DNA of 64,000 bases, taken from Eurosta solidaginis (lineage: Eukaryota; Arthropoda; Insecta; Diptera; Tephritidae). Under the pieces are notes generated by a model that was not told the origin of the DNA, ran no database searches, and saw only the letters and a program-made list of their open reading frames with translations. The position numbers and the translations under genes are program-made. This document shows, piece by piece, positions 1 through 11,546 of the stretch (positions within the stretch are counted from its first letter, which is position 1; the number at the start of each line of letters is the position of its first letter). Where the stretch lies: NCBI RefSeq assembly GCF_040869045.1, contig NC_090321.1, positions 136,825,689-136,889,688 on the forward strand, read 5' to 3'.

Positions 1-225
1 ATTTATTAAATGACAAAGTAAATGAGCTTCGCCGTGACAACGAACAAATTCGTAGCGTAATCAGAATGGGTGATAGCAACAGCGCTGCAGCGTCAACGTC
101 ACCAGAGCAAGTACAGGGAAATAAAATCGTTCGTGCAGCCACAGAAAAAACAGCAGAACAGTCAAATAAATTACTAATGGAGAACAAATTGCACTTGCAA
201 TCAACGTATACAAATTCGGGTATAT

Positions 226-612
226 ATGAATATATCTCCGCCGGAGACAAATTCGGGTATAGTAAATATGAATATACCTTCGCCGGGCACACAACGTCCA
301 CAGTATTTGCCACAATCGTCAAACGTCTCACACAATGGTGTGATTTTATATGTAGATAATATAGTTGCTAAATTGCATCCGCTTCCTTACTTTGATGGTA
401 ACTCAGAGGATTGGCCTCTATTCAGTGCTTGTTACCATGATACAACTAGGGAGTTTGGGTATAACAATCGTCAAAATTTAATGAGGCTTCAAAGAGCATT
501 ACAAGGTAATGCAAAACGTCTTGTATCATCTTTATTAATTTACCCTAATAACGTGCCACAGGTCATTGAAGAATTGCAATTTAATTTTGGAAGACCTGAA
601 TTATTGATTTGA
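226..612 (+). pseudogene. BEL/Pao gag, N-terminal part
   Basis: The translation contains the motif FDGNSEDWPLFSACYHD followed by an RLQRALQGNAKRLV helix, typical of the DUF1759-type gag found at the front of BEL/Pao polyproteins. A second open stretch in another frame (66-359) covers the N-terminal linker. The frame stops at 610-612 and gag resumes in another frame at 662. The sequence 215-280 contains two near copies of a short segment, a local duplication. The product would be the capsid-like structural protein, but it is broken here. Confidence 0.75.
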
Positions 613-661
613 GTACAAATGAGGAAAATTCAACAATTTCCGAATATAACTGACAGCCATC

Positions 662-1588
662 TTGAACAAATCTTGGATTTCTCCAATCAAGTTCAGAACA
701 TTGTCGCCTTTTTTAAAATCTTCTCAGTGTGAACAACATTTGTATAACCCAATGCTTCTGGAAGAACTAGTCCTCAACCTGCCAGCTTCCAAACAGTTTG
801 AGTGGTCTCGGTGCGTAGCCGGTGCATCATCACATCCAAGCATACAGACATTCGCCGATTGTTTGAGGGATATCGCTAAAGTTGTAAGCCTCATGCCATC
901 GATGTTTACGTTTTCACTACGTGCAGCTCAGCCACAATCATCAGCGAATAGCCGTCAAGGAATGCAATTATCGTCCAGCCGCCCAATGACAAATTCTTCA
1001 CGTAGGGTATTATACAGTAATGAGTCAGATCTTGATGAGCAACAACAGCGGTCACAATACTGCATAAAATGCAAACAATCGCACAAATTAAGTGAATGTC
1101 CAGAATTTAAGGCACTTATTTTGAATAACAAATGGAAGTTAGTAAAGGACAACCGTTTGTGCTTTGGTTGCCTTCAAAGAGGTCATGGCTTGAGTGAATG
1201 CCGATCCAGGCGTGAGTGTGAACTGGAGGAGTGCAAGCGTATGCACCATCCTCTACTGCATCAACCGATTATTTCTGATACGCAGGTCGAGTCAATGACA
1301 GCTTCAGTTAACCACAATGATAAACATCTCTTGAATTGCCGCGATAACCAACATGGTGAGTGTTTATTCAAAATATTGCCAGTAATTCTTACAGGTCCCA
1401 AAGAAAGTATAGCAGTATATGCCATGTTTGATGAGGGTTCATCGATAACGCTGCTCGAAGAAAATATCGCCAACAGTTTGGGTACAAAAGGTCGTAATCT
1501 GACGCTGACTTTGCAGTGGTACAATAACAAACAAATAACAGAGGAGTCACGGGTAGTGAACTTACAAGGACAGGGACGAGACGATTAA
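662..1588 (+). pseudogene. BEL/Pao gag C-terminus with zinc knuckles and protease start
   Basis: About 308 codons are open. Two cysteine-rich modules, YCIKCKQSHKLSECPEF and CFGCLQRGHGLSEC, are the nucleic-acid-binding knuckles of BEL/Pao gag. They are followed by an aspartic protease core AMFDEGSSITLLEE, where D-E-G-S replaces the usual D-T/S-G, as is common in this superfamily. The frame ends at 1588, just after the protease flap region, and continues after a short break at 1604. This piece would supply RNA binding and polyprotein processing. Confidence 0.8.
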
Positions 1589-1603
1589 TTTCAGTTAAAA
1601 AAT

Positions 1604-3147
1604 GTGCACACTATTAAACAGTTAGATCTGCCAACACAGACATTTGATCGAAACTGTTACAGCCAGCTTCGTAATTTGCCCATGCCCAATTACACAACCG
1701 TCAAACCAACTTTGTTAATCGGTTTAGATAACAGTCACTTAAGCGTAGCTAAAGATATAATTAGTTCGGACCCTAATGGGCCAATAGCAGTGAATACTAA
1801 GTTGGGCTGGGTTGCTTATGGGCCAACACATCCCATGGAGCTTCCAAGTACTAAATTCCTTCATGTTCGTAAACCATTCGCGACTCAACAGTTGCATAAA
1901 TTAGTTGAAGAATATTTCAGTTTGGACAGCCTAATAGTGAAGAGTCCAGCTGTGCCGCTTCAGAGCAACGATGATATAAGAGCAAGAAGAATTCTGCAGG
2001 AGACGACGAAATACATTGATAAGAGTTACGAAGTAGGTTTATTATGGCGTAAAGATAACATTAAGTTGCCACAAAGTTACGAAATGGCCAAGCGTAGACT
2101 CATAAAGATGGAAAAAAAAATGGCTAAAGATAATAAATATGCCGAAAGCTACATTGCTGAGATGAATAAATACATAAGAAAGGGATACGCTCAGCTTCTA
2201 GCGATCGAAGAACTGAGAGTTGAAGGTCCGTTAACTTGGTATTTACCACATTTGGGGTGGTCAATCCTCACAAGCCACATAAGCTGCGAATAGTATTTGA
2301 TGCTGCAGCATCCACATCGAATGTGTAATTGAACTCAGTACTATTGAAGGGCCCAGAGCAGGCTCAGCCGATAATGGCCATCATGTTCCAATTTCGTCAA
2401 CGTCAAGTCGCAGTAGCTGGCGACATACAAGAAATGTTCTCACAAGTAAAGATCCGTATTGAGGAAACACAATCGCAACGCTTTCTGTGGCGAAATGGCG
2501 ACCAGTCTCAACCGATCCAAGTGTATGTCATGTAGTCAATGATATTCGGTGCTGTATGTTCGTCTTGTTGTGCCGAATACATAAAGAATCTCAACGCCAA
2601 TAGTTTCAAGAAAAAGATGCCCCGAGGTGCAAAAGCTATAGTAGAAAGTACGTATGTGGATGATCTCGTCGCCAGCTTTGATCATACACAAGAAGCCGAA
2701 GAGGTAGTCAAGGAAGCTGTCTTAATAAATGCGGCCGCTGGATTCCATTTGCGTAACTTCATCTCAAATTGCAAGAAGCTTCAGTGTGAACTAAACCAGG
2801 GAGCCATCACAACTTCCGAGGTAGTGGCCATGGAGCGTCAGCTCACAACCGATAAAGTCTTAGGTATGTATTGGAATTCCAGAGATGATGTTTTGGAGTT
2901 TCATTTCAGATTCCACATGATACCGCGCGAGGTTATCGATTGCAGTAGGCCGCCAACGAAACGTGAATTGCTGGTATTAGCTATGGCTATTTACGATCCG
3001 TTCGGTTTTCTGGCCAACATTACCGTCGGGGTCAAGCTAATTTTGCAAGATACATGGAAACAACAAATAGACTGGGATGAACAACTGCTATCCAGTCTAA
3101 ACATACAATGGGTTGCATGGTGGAAATCGTTCCAAGAGATCAAGTAA
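1604..3147 (+). pseudogene. BEL/Pao protease end and reverse transcriptase, three broken segments
   Basis: Segment 1604-2293 carries the post-protease region (GLDNSHLSVAKDI, NTKLGWVAYGP) and the linker into reverse transcriptase. Near 2260 the frame is lost. Segments 2329-2535 and 2539-3147 continue in another frame, separated by an in-frame TAG at about 2533-2535. The polymerase box STYVDDLVASFD lies at about 2645-2680, and the thumb region PFGFLANITVGVKLILQ follows at about 2998. The enzyme would copy element RNA into cDNA, but the frameshift and stop make it non-functional. Confidence 0.82.
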
Positions 3148-3195
3148 TTTTCAGTTCCAAGATGCTATTCGCCCACATACTCCACCGCTGAGGAA

Positions 3196-4557
3196 TTGCA
3201 ACTACACATATTCGTAGATGCCAGTGAAGCCGCTTACGCTGCAGTGGTCTATCTGCGACTTAAACATGTTAACGATATACAAGTAATATTTTTGGCCGCC
3301 AAATCAAGATGCGCACCGAAAAGAGAGACAACAGTACCACGTTTGGAACTACAAGCTGCAGTCCTGGGCAGCCGACTCAGGACGTTAGTGGAAAAATGCC
3401 TAGACCGAGGTATATATAGTGTCACGTTCTGGAGTGACTCCAAAACCGTGTTGCTTTGGATCCGCTCAATAAAAAGAGATTTTAAACAATTCGTAGCCAG
3501 TCGAATCTCAGAAATCTTGTCAAGCACAGATCCTAATCAATGGCGATGGCTCCCGACAGTAATCAACATAGCAGATGAAGCCACAAAAATGAAAACGCAA
3601 ATTTCGTCTAGTTCAAGGTGGATAACAGGTCCCGCTTTCCTGTATGAAAATGAGGAATTTTGGCCAGTCGAACCTACACACTTGCACCATGATCTACTCG
3701 AAGAGGAAGAGCGTAAGAAAATGTCATTGCATGTCATTAATGTTATTTCTCTCGTAGATGTTCGCAAATATTCCACACTTGGGAAATCCCTACGAGTAGT
3801 TGCATGGATATTACGTTTTATAACCAACGTCAGGTCTAGGCTACGACTTTCAGGTGAGTTGTCGTCTGATGAGTTGAGGAACGCCGAAATTGCTTTATGT
3901 CGACAAGTTCAGTGCGAATTCTATAAACCCGAGATCGACTTACTTAAAGCTAAGAAGTGTCTACCGAAGTCCAGTTCATTGTTTAAGTTGACACCAATGC
4001 TAGATACGAATGCGGTTTTACGTATCAATGGGCGCATCGATGCCGCATATTGCCTACCCAACTCAGCACGTCGTCCAATAATTATTCCACGTAATCATCA
4101 CTTCGCCATACTGGTAATGGATCACTTTCACCGGAAGAACCACCACCAGAATAGTAGACTTACGATAAATGAAATGCGGCAACGATTCTGGATACCCAGG
4201 GCTCACTCCTTATTAGCTGCAGTAAAGAAGAGGTGTCCACTCTGTATCCGTGCCAATGCCAAGCCAGCCGTGCCATTGATGGGTCAGTTGCCACCTGACC
4301 GTCTGACGCCATATGTGCGACCCTTCTCTTACACGGGTGTGGATTATTGTGGTCCATTTCTAGTCGCTATTGGTCGCCGTCAGGAAAAGAGATGGGTAGC
4401 GTTGTTTACGTGCCTGTCGACCAGAGCGGTGCATTTAGAGGTTGCTGTGGACTTATCTTCAGATGCATTTATACTTTGTTTAAGAAATTTTGTAAATCGT
4501 CGTGGTGTACCAGTTCGCCTCAGAAGAGACAATGGCACTAACTTCATCGGAGCTTAA
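3196..4557 (+). pseudogene. BEL/Pao RNase H and integrase (zinc-binding and catalytic start)
   Basis: The open stretch of 453 codons starts with an RNase H-like core (FVDASEAAYAAV, then FWSDSKTVLLWI). It continues into an integrase zinc-binding module whose histidines are in DHFHRKNHH and whose cysteines are in CPLCIRA. The catalytic core shows YTGVDYCGPF (first Asp) and RRDNGTNFIGA (second Asp). An in-frame TAA at 4555-4557 ends the segment, and a further TAG lies at 4609-4611. The same frame then resumes at 4612, so the break is by stop codons, not a shift. Confidence 0.85.
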
Positions 4558-4611
4558 CGTGAGCTGAAGAATGACCGCCAGCTTTTTGATTTTGACCAAA
4601 TCCAAAAGTAG

Positions 4612-5169
4612 GTGTCCAAAATAGGCATAGAATGGAACTTCAACTGTTCAGCTAATCCCTCAGCTGGTGGCTGTTGGGAACGCCTTGTTCAGTGTGTTAA
4701 AAGAATATTGCAGCGAGTACTTATAGAAGAAGCTCCACGTCTAGAAACCTTCCGCAGCATATTAATAGAGGCGGAGAACATAATCAACAGCCGTCCTTTG
4801 ACCGACATTCCATTATCACCAAACAGCGAGGAGCCATTGACTCCTAATCATTTTTTGTTGGGATGTGTAAATTCAACCCAGACGCCATGTGAATCCGAAA
4901 TGAAGATCTGCTTAAGAAAGCAATGGAAAATCTCACAGAATTTGAAGGACCGCTTCTGGAAGCGGTGGATTAATGAATATTTGCCGCAGATGTTAACGCG
5001 TCAAAAATGGCAAGAAGAAACCTCACCGTTGAAGCCAGGACAACTTGTTATCATCTGCGATCCGAGCTTGCCTCGAAGCCAGTGGCGAACAGGTCGCGTA
5101 CTAGACGTCATCACAGCTAAGGACGGCAAGTCAGAAGCGCTAACGTACAGACTAGTAGCGGCATCATAA
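4612..5169 (+). pseudogene. BEL/Pao integrase C-terminal segment
   Basis: This is in the same frame as the upstream integrase piece, across two stops. NPSAGGCWERLVQ provides the catalytic Glu context. The following WRT and LKPGQLVIICDP region resembles the DUF5641-type C-terminal domain that ends BEL/Pao polyproteins. The frame ends at 5167-5169. About 320 bases of AT-rich sequence follow before the likely element end. Confidence 0.82.
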
Positions 5170-5870
5170 AACGTCCGTCATCAAAGCTAGCCACTTTAGA
5201 GTTTGTGAATCCCACAGAGAATTCACCAGTGGGTGGAATGTCGATTAGAATGTGACTCAGCCGTTGGATTGCCAGACCATGCAATACTTTTCGTACATAC
5301 GTAGACATATCAACCCTGTCAAATACAACTCTGAATGCGACTGAGCCATTTGAATGAAAACAGTCAGTTGAACTCAGAGAAAGCACCAATTCGGTAACGT
5401 GGTAATGCGCTAATGCATTTAAATGTCATAAATTAATAAATCTATACAATTAACAGTCTCACTTTATTTCAAGTATTCTTATTAATAAATATTGTTAGCC
5501 ACGAAGGCATTTTAAATACAGTGTTTTCTTAACAAGTACTAACTTGACGACACTCATGTTTTTTGAAAGCAAATAAAATAAAAAACAAAGAATCTGTTAA
5601 ATAAAGACATATGTATTTACGTATCAGTGAAATTTGCCACAAAAAATGGGCCGGTCAAAAATTAATTCTATTTAAGATTTTTTGTACGCTAGAAATTATT
5701 TTGGAAACGTTCTTTTAGGATTTTCGTAGAGGCCACTATAGGTTGGCAACAATGGGAAACCATGTTTTATTCTTTCACCGTCTGGCGCGTACGTATATGT
5801 ATGTGCATAGGTGAAGCATTTGAGCAACACGACTACGCAGCTTTTCGAATTTCGAATTCAGCGGGGTTAC
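5170..5870. other. Non-coding 3' end of BEL/Pao relic and flanking DNA
   Basis: No coding region is supported. The stretch should hold the 3' untranslated region and possibly the 3' LTR of the BEL/Pao relic, with a candidate start at the motif tgttagccacgaaggc near 5494. Without the 5' LTR no boundary can be fixed. The last 100 bases before 5871 are the target DNA of the next element. Confidence 0.4.
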
Positions 5871-5874
5871 ATAT

Positions 5875-6328
5875 TGTAACGAATTTACTGAAATTCCGCT
5901 TATTTGCAACCTTCTGCTATCGTTCGAATCACTAAACTGTTGAATAAATAACTCCACTATTCAATAATGCAAAATGGCCTTTATTAGACTACTTTCAAAA
6001 TAACACTACTATTGCTCGCCAGATAGCGTCTTAAATCAAACTGATTGTCGTGCTTCTACTGCTGCTGCCTTTTCTCGTTCGCATCTTCTAGGCGCTTACA
6101 TTTCCACAATCTACTAGTACGCGCGTGTATGTGTGAACACAATTATAATTGCATACTTTTGGGAGCATCTCAGATAAGATATCTGCATGTGTTTGTGCGT
6201 CTCTTCTCCGCTGCGTGTACGTACATCTGGGAAGACATAATGATTGATTTATTGATGTGCATACAAGTCACTGCTTAACATCGGCTAAGAGATGATAGTT
6301 TCCCTTAGTGTTGCTAATATTCGTCACA
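5875..6328 (-). repeat. 3' LTR of gypsy element 1
   Basis: On the minus strand the LTR starts TGTGACGAATATTAGC and ends TTCGTTACA, so it has imperfect TG...CA ends. It is recognisable against 15824-16302, 22477-23016 and 45397-45900, which share the segment gcaaaatggcctttattaga and the block before ttgctaatattcgtca. Length is 454 bp. Confidence 0.88.
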
Positions 6329-6342
6329 CTGCCCTCTACATA
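6329..6342 (-). promoter_or_regulatory. Polypurine tract of gypsy element 1
   Basis: On the minus strand the sequence TAGAGGGCAG directly abuts the 3' LTR start TGTGACG. The equivalent position in the second family copy (23017-23030) reads GTGGAGGGCAG. A G-rich purine tract at this place primes plus-strand DNA synthesis in LTR retrotransposons. Confidence 0.7.
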
Positions 6343-6344
6343 AA

Positions 6345-7326
6345 TCTGATCGCCCCGAGCCTACCTTTCCAAATGAACCGCTTTCATTTTGGTTCGTGGT
6401 TTGCCAATGGTTTGTATGCGGTACACTACATCGTTGATCCGTTTTACAACTTTGTATGGGCCTTCCCAATTATTCTGCAATTCTCGAAATTGACAACCCT
6501 TTTTTCGTTGTGGGTTGTATTACAGCACCAAATCTCCTTCCTGAAACCCTTCCGAATTAATTGCTTTATCGTACCTCGCTTTCATCTTGTCACTCATAAT
6601 CTTTGCTCGTTGCCTTACCAGATCGTGTAACTCTCTCAGCTCTTCTTCCAAAACATCAGTGGATTTCTTGATATTTCTCTCCGTATCGGCATCTATCCCA
6701 TACTTCAAATCAGCTGGTAATCGAAGGTCATTGCCAAAAATTACCTTTGCGGGAGTTTGGCCCGTTGTCTCATGTACTGCCGATCGGTAGGCCATCAAGA
6801 ATAATGATATGTGTGTATCCCACTCCTTATGGGGTACTTGTCTACTAATTTCCTTAAATGCTCCTCCAATGTTCTATTGAAACGTTTCACCATACCATCG
6901 GACTGAGGATGCAATGCAGTTGTGCGTGTTTTTCGTATGCCCAACTTCTTACACATTTCATGGAACACAGCTGATTCAAAATTCCTGCCTTGGTCAGAAT
7001 GTAACTACATTGGTACACCATACCTTGCAACCCAATCGTTTGTAACCACTTCTGCTACTGTTTCCGCTTCTTGGTTTGGGATTGGGTATACCTCTGGCGA
7101 AATAATCCATAACCACCAGTACGTATTTGTTTCCGCGGTTGCTAGTAGGAAATGGACCTGCGACATCCATGGCGATCCTTTCAAATGGTGCACCTGAAAT
7201 ATGATGCTTCATCTGGTCATGACTTCGTGTTTTGGGCCCTTTCGCTCCGCTGAAAACCTCGCAGTTCGCAATCCACTCAGTGACCAACTGACGGCAACCA
7301 ACCCAATAGAATCTCTGTTTAATCAC
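6345..7326 (-). pseudogene. Gypsy element 1 integrase
   Basis: Segment 7326-6994 carries the end of the zinc-binding module (FYWVGCRQLVTEWIANCEVF) and the catalytic core start PFERIAMDVAGPFP with YVLVVMDYFAR. The frame then shifts; the continuation lies in other frames. Segment 6798-6520 is the C-terminal part (AYRSAVHETTGQTPAKVIFG, then ERNIKKSTDVLEEE and YDKAINSEGFQEGDLVL), typical of Ty3/gypsy integrases. Several frameshifts separate the parts, so no enzyme can be made. Confidence 0.78.
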
Positions 7327-7374
7327 GAGCGTATTCGTGATTCCAAGATGACCTTCGCTTGCACAGTTATGCAG

Positions 7375-7990
7375 CTAACTGAGCACGTCAGGAATCCTCT
7401 TTCTGGGAACAACTATCAGTTTCTTCTTGCATTGACCATCCTCACTCTCCCGTACTCGATGAAAGCACCCGGATATCAATTCTAAACTGTCCCAATGTGC
7501 CCAATACGACTTCGCAATGGCACTCTCTGCTGACATCTCCTCTCTGCTTGGTCTTTCGTTTCGTTCGAGCCCATGCATAACACGTGAAAGACCTATATCT
7601 TCTAGCTGACACTTTCTTTGTTGTTCCTTGTCCCATTCATCCGTACACGTTATAGTCATTAGCCGGACATCTATAATGTCTTCTTTATCCTCGGCCTTTG
7701 AACAGTGCTTGCATTCCAAACTACATGGTCTTCGTGACATTGCATCAACATTTCCATGGGTACTACCTTTTCGATGCTCAATGGAAAAGTCATAGCTTTG
7801 TAGTCGCTCAATCCACCAGTTGTGACAAAACGCCTTCTATAGCATATCCACTCGCATCGGTATCTAGAATAAATGTTGCTCCTGGAATCGGATATGCCAA
7901 CATTGGGGCAGTGCACAAACGCTTTTTCAATGTTTGGAAAGCCACTTCTTGCTCCTTCTTCCAATCAAAAGCTTTATTTTTTCTTGTAAG
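7375..7990 (-). pseudogene. Gypsy element 1 RNase H remnant and linker to integrase
   Basis: The minus strand around 7890-7830 encodes, in broken frames, an RNase H start of the type found after gypsy reverse transcriptase (a DTDASGYAI-like box is visible). Immediately afterwards the sequence jumps to the end of the domain and its DAMSRRPCSLECKHCSKAEDKEDI tail at 7740-7660, so the middle of RNase H is deleted. The linker to integrase is open from 7740 to 7375. The domain is non-functional. Confidence 0.65.
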
Positions 7991-8041
7991 CTCATGGAGA
8001 CTATAGGCTACGCTGGAAAAGTTTGGTACAAATCGGCAGTA

Positions 8042-8729
8042 TTATATGCACAGACCAAGGAAACTTCTTAATTCATGCAAGTTCTGTGGTCTTGGCCAAT
8101 GCTTTACTGCCTCTATCTTTTCATTCGCTGTACGGATACCTTCTGTCGTTACCTTGTGACCAAAATAATTTACTTCCTTTTTAAACAGCGCACACTTTTT
8201 GGGACTTAGTTTCAGACCAGCGCCAGCCATTCTCTGGAAAACTTCCCCCAAGGTTTTAAGATGTTCATCGAAGTTCTTGCCCAATACGATGATGTCGTCC
8301 AGGTATACCAAGCATGTTTTCCAATGCAGTCCTTTCAATTTCTGATCCGTGAGTCTCTCAAAAGTAGCTGGTGCATTACAAAGTCCAAAAGGCATTACTG
8401 TAAATTGCGAAAGATCATCTCCGACGCTGAAGGCTGTTTTCCTTGTCTTCCTCCTTCAACTCCACTTGCCAGTAGCCACTTTTCAAGTCCAGTGTGAAAA
8501 ACCCTTTCGTACCAGAGAGCGAGTCCAGAGTGTCGTCAATTCTTCCTTTTTCGTGACGTCGTTCAAATTGCGGTAGTCCACGCAAAACCTCATTTTCCCA
8601 TCCTTCTTCTTCACAAGTACCACGGGTGAGCTCCATGGACTAGCTGATGGTTCGATGACGCCGCTGTCGCTCATTTCTTGTACGATTTGATTCACAACTT
8701 CTCGTTTTGCCAGTGGAACACTACGAGGA
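8042..8729 (-). pseudogene. Gypsy element 1 reverse transcriptase
   Basis: The palm and fingers read [31 protein letters not shown], then [30 protein letters not shown] and the catalytic LVYLDDIIVLG at about 8290. The thumb follows as LSPKKCALFKKEVNYFGHKV. The frame shifts at about 8560 and again near 8410-8400. The N-terminal end is cut at 8729 by the hAT insertion and continues at 14283. Confidence 0.85.
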
Positions 8730-8737
8730 GCTTGACG
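8730..8737. repeat. 8-bp target-site duplication of hAT, left copy
   Basis: gcttgacg directly precedes the left terminal inverted repeat of the hAT element and is repeated exactly at 14275-14282. An 8-bp duplication is the hAT hallmark. Confidence 0.95.
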
Positions 8738-8751
8738 CATTGGCGCACTCA
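8738..8751 (+). repeat. hAT left terminal inverted repeat
   Basis: CATTGGCGCACTCA pairs with the right end at 14261-14274 with two mismatches. The subterminal DNA (8757-8790) is G- then C-rich. Confidence 0.85.
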
Positions 8752-8989
8752 AGGGACGGTTTTGGGGTTAAACCGCCCCCCCCCAAAATTTGACAACATA
8801 CCATAAAAAAATTTGTTTATAAAAGATGGTACGTGCATAAATATTTGTGTAAATACATGTTGTAAAATCTATGAATATTCGTGGATGTACATTGCCAATG
8901 TTTGTCAACATCTACTGATTATGTTTGTAAACAAGCAGTGTGGAGATATTTCGTTAAGCTAATCGTTTATCAAAAAATTTCCACCGTTT

Positions 8990-9500
8990 CCGTTGAAACA
9001 CTTCGAAATATTATCGATAAAGAAATTATCAAGATAAATTGTATCTCGTTTTTAACCGAAACGAAAAGCTTTCGTTAACGTTAAAAACGTTAACAAAAAC
9101 GTGATACTTTATGTTTGAATTGTGCTGGCAATGCTATAGCCATGGTGAAGCCGTAAGGTGGTAAAAGCGAGCGGACATACACACACAAACTCCATGTAAT
9201 TTGTTTGTGTAATTCGTTGGTGGTAATGTCAAAAATACTCTGAGAAATGTTCGTACTGTCAAAATCATTGAGAAAAGTTGCAATCAGCTTGGCTAATGCT
9301 TTTACCTTTAATGACTCCGCCATCAATCAGCTTTGCCAGCATAGTTTGAAATTAATAATCAACATAAACGATTTGATTTCGTTTTGATATGACAGAAAAC
9401 GAAGCGAAATCATTTCGTTAATTTGACATTCTTAACGTTAATAAACGAAACGAAATTACTTTGTTTCGTTTATTAACCTTACTTATCGTAACCAAATGAT
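8990..9500. other. Palindrome-rich non-coding segment inside hAT
   Basis: The segment contains repeated variants of cgaaac, ttcgtt and aacgtt in both orientations. One example is a palindrome at about 9441-9474, built from taaacgaaacgaa and its inverse ttcgtttatta. It could be a small foldback or MITE remnant, but I cannot define clean ends. No coding potential is apparent. Confidence 0.35.
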
Positions 9501-9617
9501 ATCGGTTCGTTGGTTAAGCACTCCTGCCTAAAAGAATACTGTGGATATTAGCTGATGTTTGTTTTAATTTAAAATAATTCTCCAACGATGTGCACTTAAC
9601 TAAAGAGAGTAGATTAA

Positions 9618-10746
9618 TCACCCCTATTCTGCATTTCGATTACGTTCCCGTTCTACGCTCCGCTTTAATCGAATTTAGGTATTCTGCATTACGACGGAAT
9701 CGTAACGAGAAGAGGAAGAGCGAATGATTTTTCGAAATCAGCTGTTTGTACGGAATGTGTGAACATTGGAACAAAATAAATTAAAGAAAATTTGTAAAAA
9801 ACAATGAAAAACGTTTATATTTTATTATCCACGCCATTTTGTACAAAAAAAGCAATAGAATATATTGCCGCAGTGTTATATTTTTTGGAGTGAAGTGCTT
9901 TCATAATTGTAAGTGTGTGTTTGTCGTTCTTTTGGCCAATTCCCTGCCGTGGCCACCATGTATTGTTAAAACGGATTCCTGCACCAATATAGTCGACATT
10001 TTCTGAATTTTGTGGATGCTAATTTCATTGCACTGACCTAAAGTACTTTGTGAAGATTTATTTATTTTTTCCACAAGGATTGTTTACGTTTTCGCTTCAC
10101 CTTCCTCTACTCCGGCAGCTTGCCTTGGCATATAACTGGACCCAACGAACAGAGACAAATTATAGCTGTCTATTATAATGGAATCAATAGCCGCGGCATT
10201 ATTTGTGGAGTTGGAAAGCAACGCATACGAAAATGGCCAGATGAGAATGGAAAAGGGCAAATATTGTGAGATTTGTGTAATCCATTTGAGATGAGTGGCG
10301 AATTGTGAGAAATTGAATTTAAAAGTGGTAAAGTTTAATGACTTATTTTCTTATTTAGGTTCAATAAAAACTTTCGACTTAATAAGGATGCTTTCAAGTA
10401 TGTGATAGATACTTTTGCGGGGCAAATACGTCCAAGGACTTCAACATCGACATGTTGCTTTTGACATGGAAACATATAAAAAACAATCATAATCAAGCCT
10501 TCTACGTTTCTTAACGAGTTTTACTTACATTTTTGTTAAAATTCTGTTATAAATTAATAAAAAAATAAAAACAGAATATTTTTCCGCCACCTAATTTGCA
10601 ACTTACAAAAACGGAACTACGATCGAAATGTAGAATACACAAAATCGAACGATTCGAAGTTGGATCGAAAGAGATTGGAACACAGAATACCAAAATTGGC
10701 AAATCGAAAAAATTCCAATCCAAGTCGAAATGCAGAATAGGGCTGA
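9618..10746. mobile_element. PIF/Harbinger-like relic element nested in hAT
   Basis: Terminal inverted repeats of about 22 bp enclose 1.13 kb. The left end TCACCCCTATTCTGCATTTCG and the inverse of the right end differ at one position. On the plus strand at about 10180-10250 and 10355-10440, short open pieces read MESIAAALFVELE and FRLNKDAFKYVIDTF. These resemble the N-terminal part of HARBI1-type transposases. The nuclease core is absent, so this would be a non-autonomous deletion derivative. The target duplication is unclear. The superfamily is inferred from two short protein fragments. Confidence 0.6.
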
Positions 10747-11546
10747 ATAAGAGGGAGCATTGTAGAGTCGTTCATTCTCCACAAAGTGGAACGGCTACAC
10801 CAGGAATACACCATACGTTTTGCCCCTGTTTCGTTTTCACCATCGGGATCAAAAAAGTCATGAACCTGGGTATTCGCACAATTTTAGTGATGTAAATTGC
10901 ATGGCGCCAGCGCCAATGCGGTGCCAGCTCAATGGTAGCTCATTCACGCAATGACTCCAAGCGAATTTTTGACGCTACTTAGTAGTGAGTGCGTAGTACA
11001 TTTCACTTGCGCTATTGAGTGAAACGACTTTTGTGTGTCAGGCACGAGTTTGGTGTTATTGGCGCTACTGGCAATGATGATACTGAGCTGATGACGGTAG
11101 CGCTGGTAGTTCAGCTTTTGAATCAGAGAAAGAATTGATGACCCGTGTAAATTATTAGGGCTTTGGCTATTTAGCGCGCAATTGCCACATCTGCTCAAAT
11201 TTTCCAAGATTTTGCATTGTTGATTTAACTTAAGCTGTTATGCCAATATTTTTCAGCCAGCTTATTTCAAATAGGTCAATTTTCCAAAAGCAAAATAAAT
11301 TACAACAAAGATTACAGAGTTAAACAGCCTTAAAATATCAGCTATGTTGAGGCGGACAGCATAGCAAAAAGTGTGGTGAATTCCTTGCGCAGTCGTCCTA
11401 CAAATTCCACAAAGTTTTACAAGTCTACAATGTACCATCTTATAATTTTTAAAATCTTTGGTAGTGGATAATTGACAGTCTATAGAAAAACAGTTCTTGT
11501 CGTCGCTGCTGGTGGTCAAATTTTTTGTGCAATTAAATTTAAAAAA
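10747..11546. other. Non-coding region of hAT upstream of transposase
   Basis: No gene is supported. About 10760-10820 and 11345-11425 are diverged copies in opposite orientation; both give a GIHHTFC reading on opposite strands. The stretch 11219-11330 is similar to 60821-60930, outside the hAT. Confidence 0.45.

Larger units (their letters stand above)
1..5560 (+). mobile_element. BEL/Pao LTR retrotransposon, degraded, 5' end outside window
   Basis: A single coding-strand series of domains runs gag, CCHC knuckles, aspartic protease, reverse transcriptase (YVDD), RNase H, integrase and a C-terminal integrase extension. This order and the sequence style are those of BEL/Pao elements. The reading frame changes or stops at about 612-662, 1588-1604, 2260-2329, 2537, 3147-3196 and 4555-4611, so no polyprotein can be made. 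The 5' LTR is not in the window. A possible 3' LTR start lies near 5490, but without a second copy I cannot place its boundary. The copy is an old, inactive relic. Confidence 0.85.

Noticed and set aside
5494..5870. A defined 3' LTR of the BEL/Pao relic
   Set aside because: With the 5' LTR outside the window there is nothing to align against, so no boundary can be justified.
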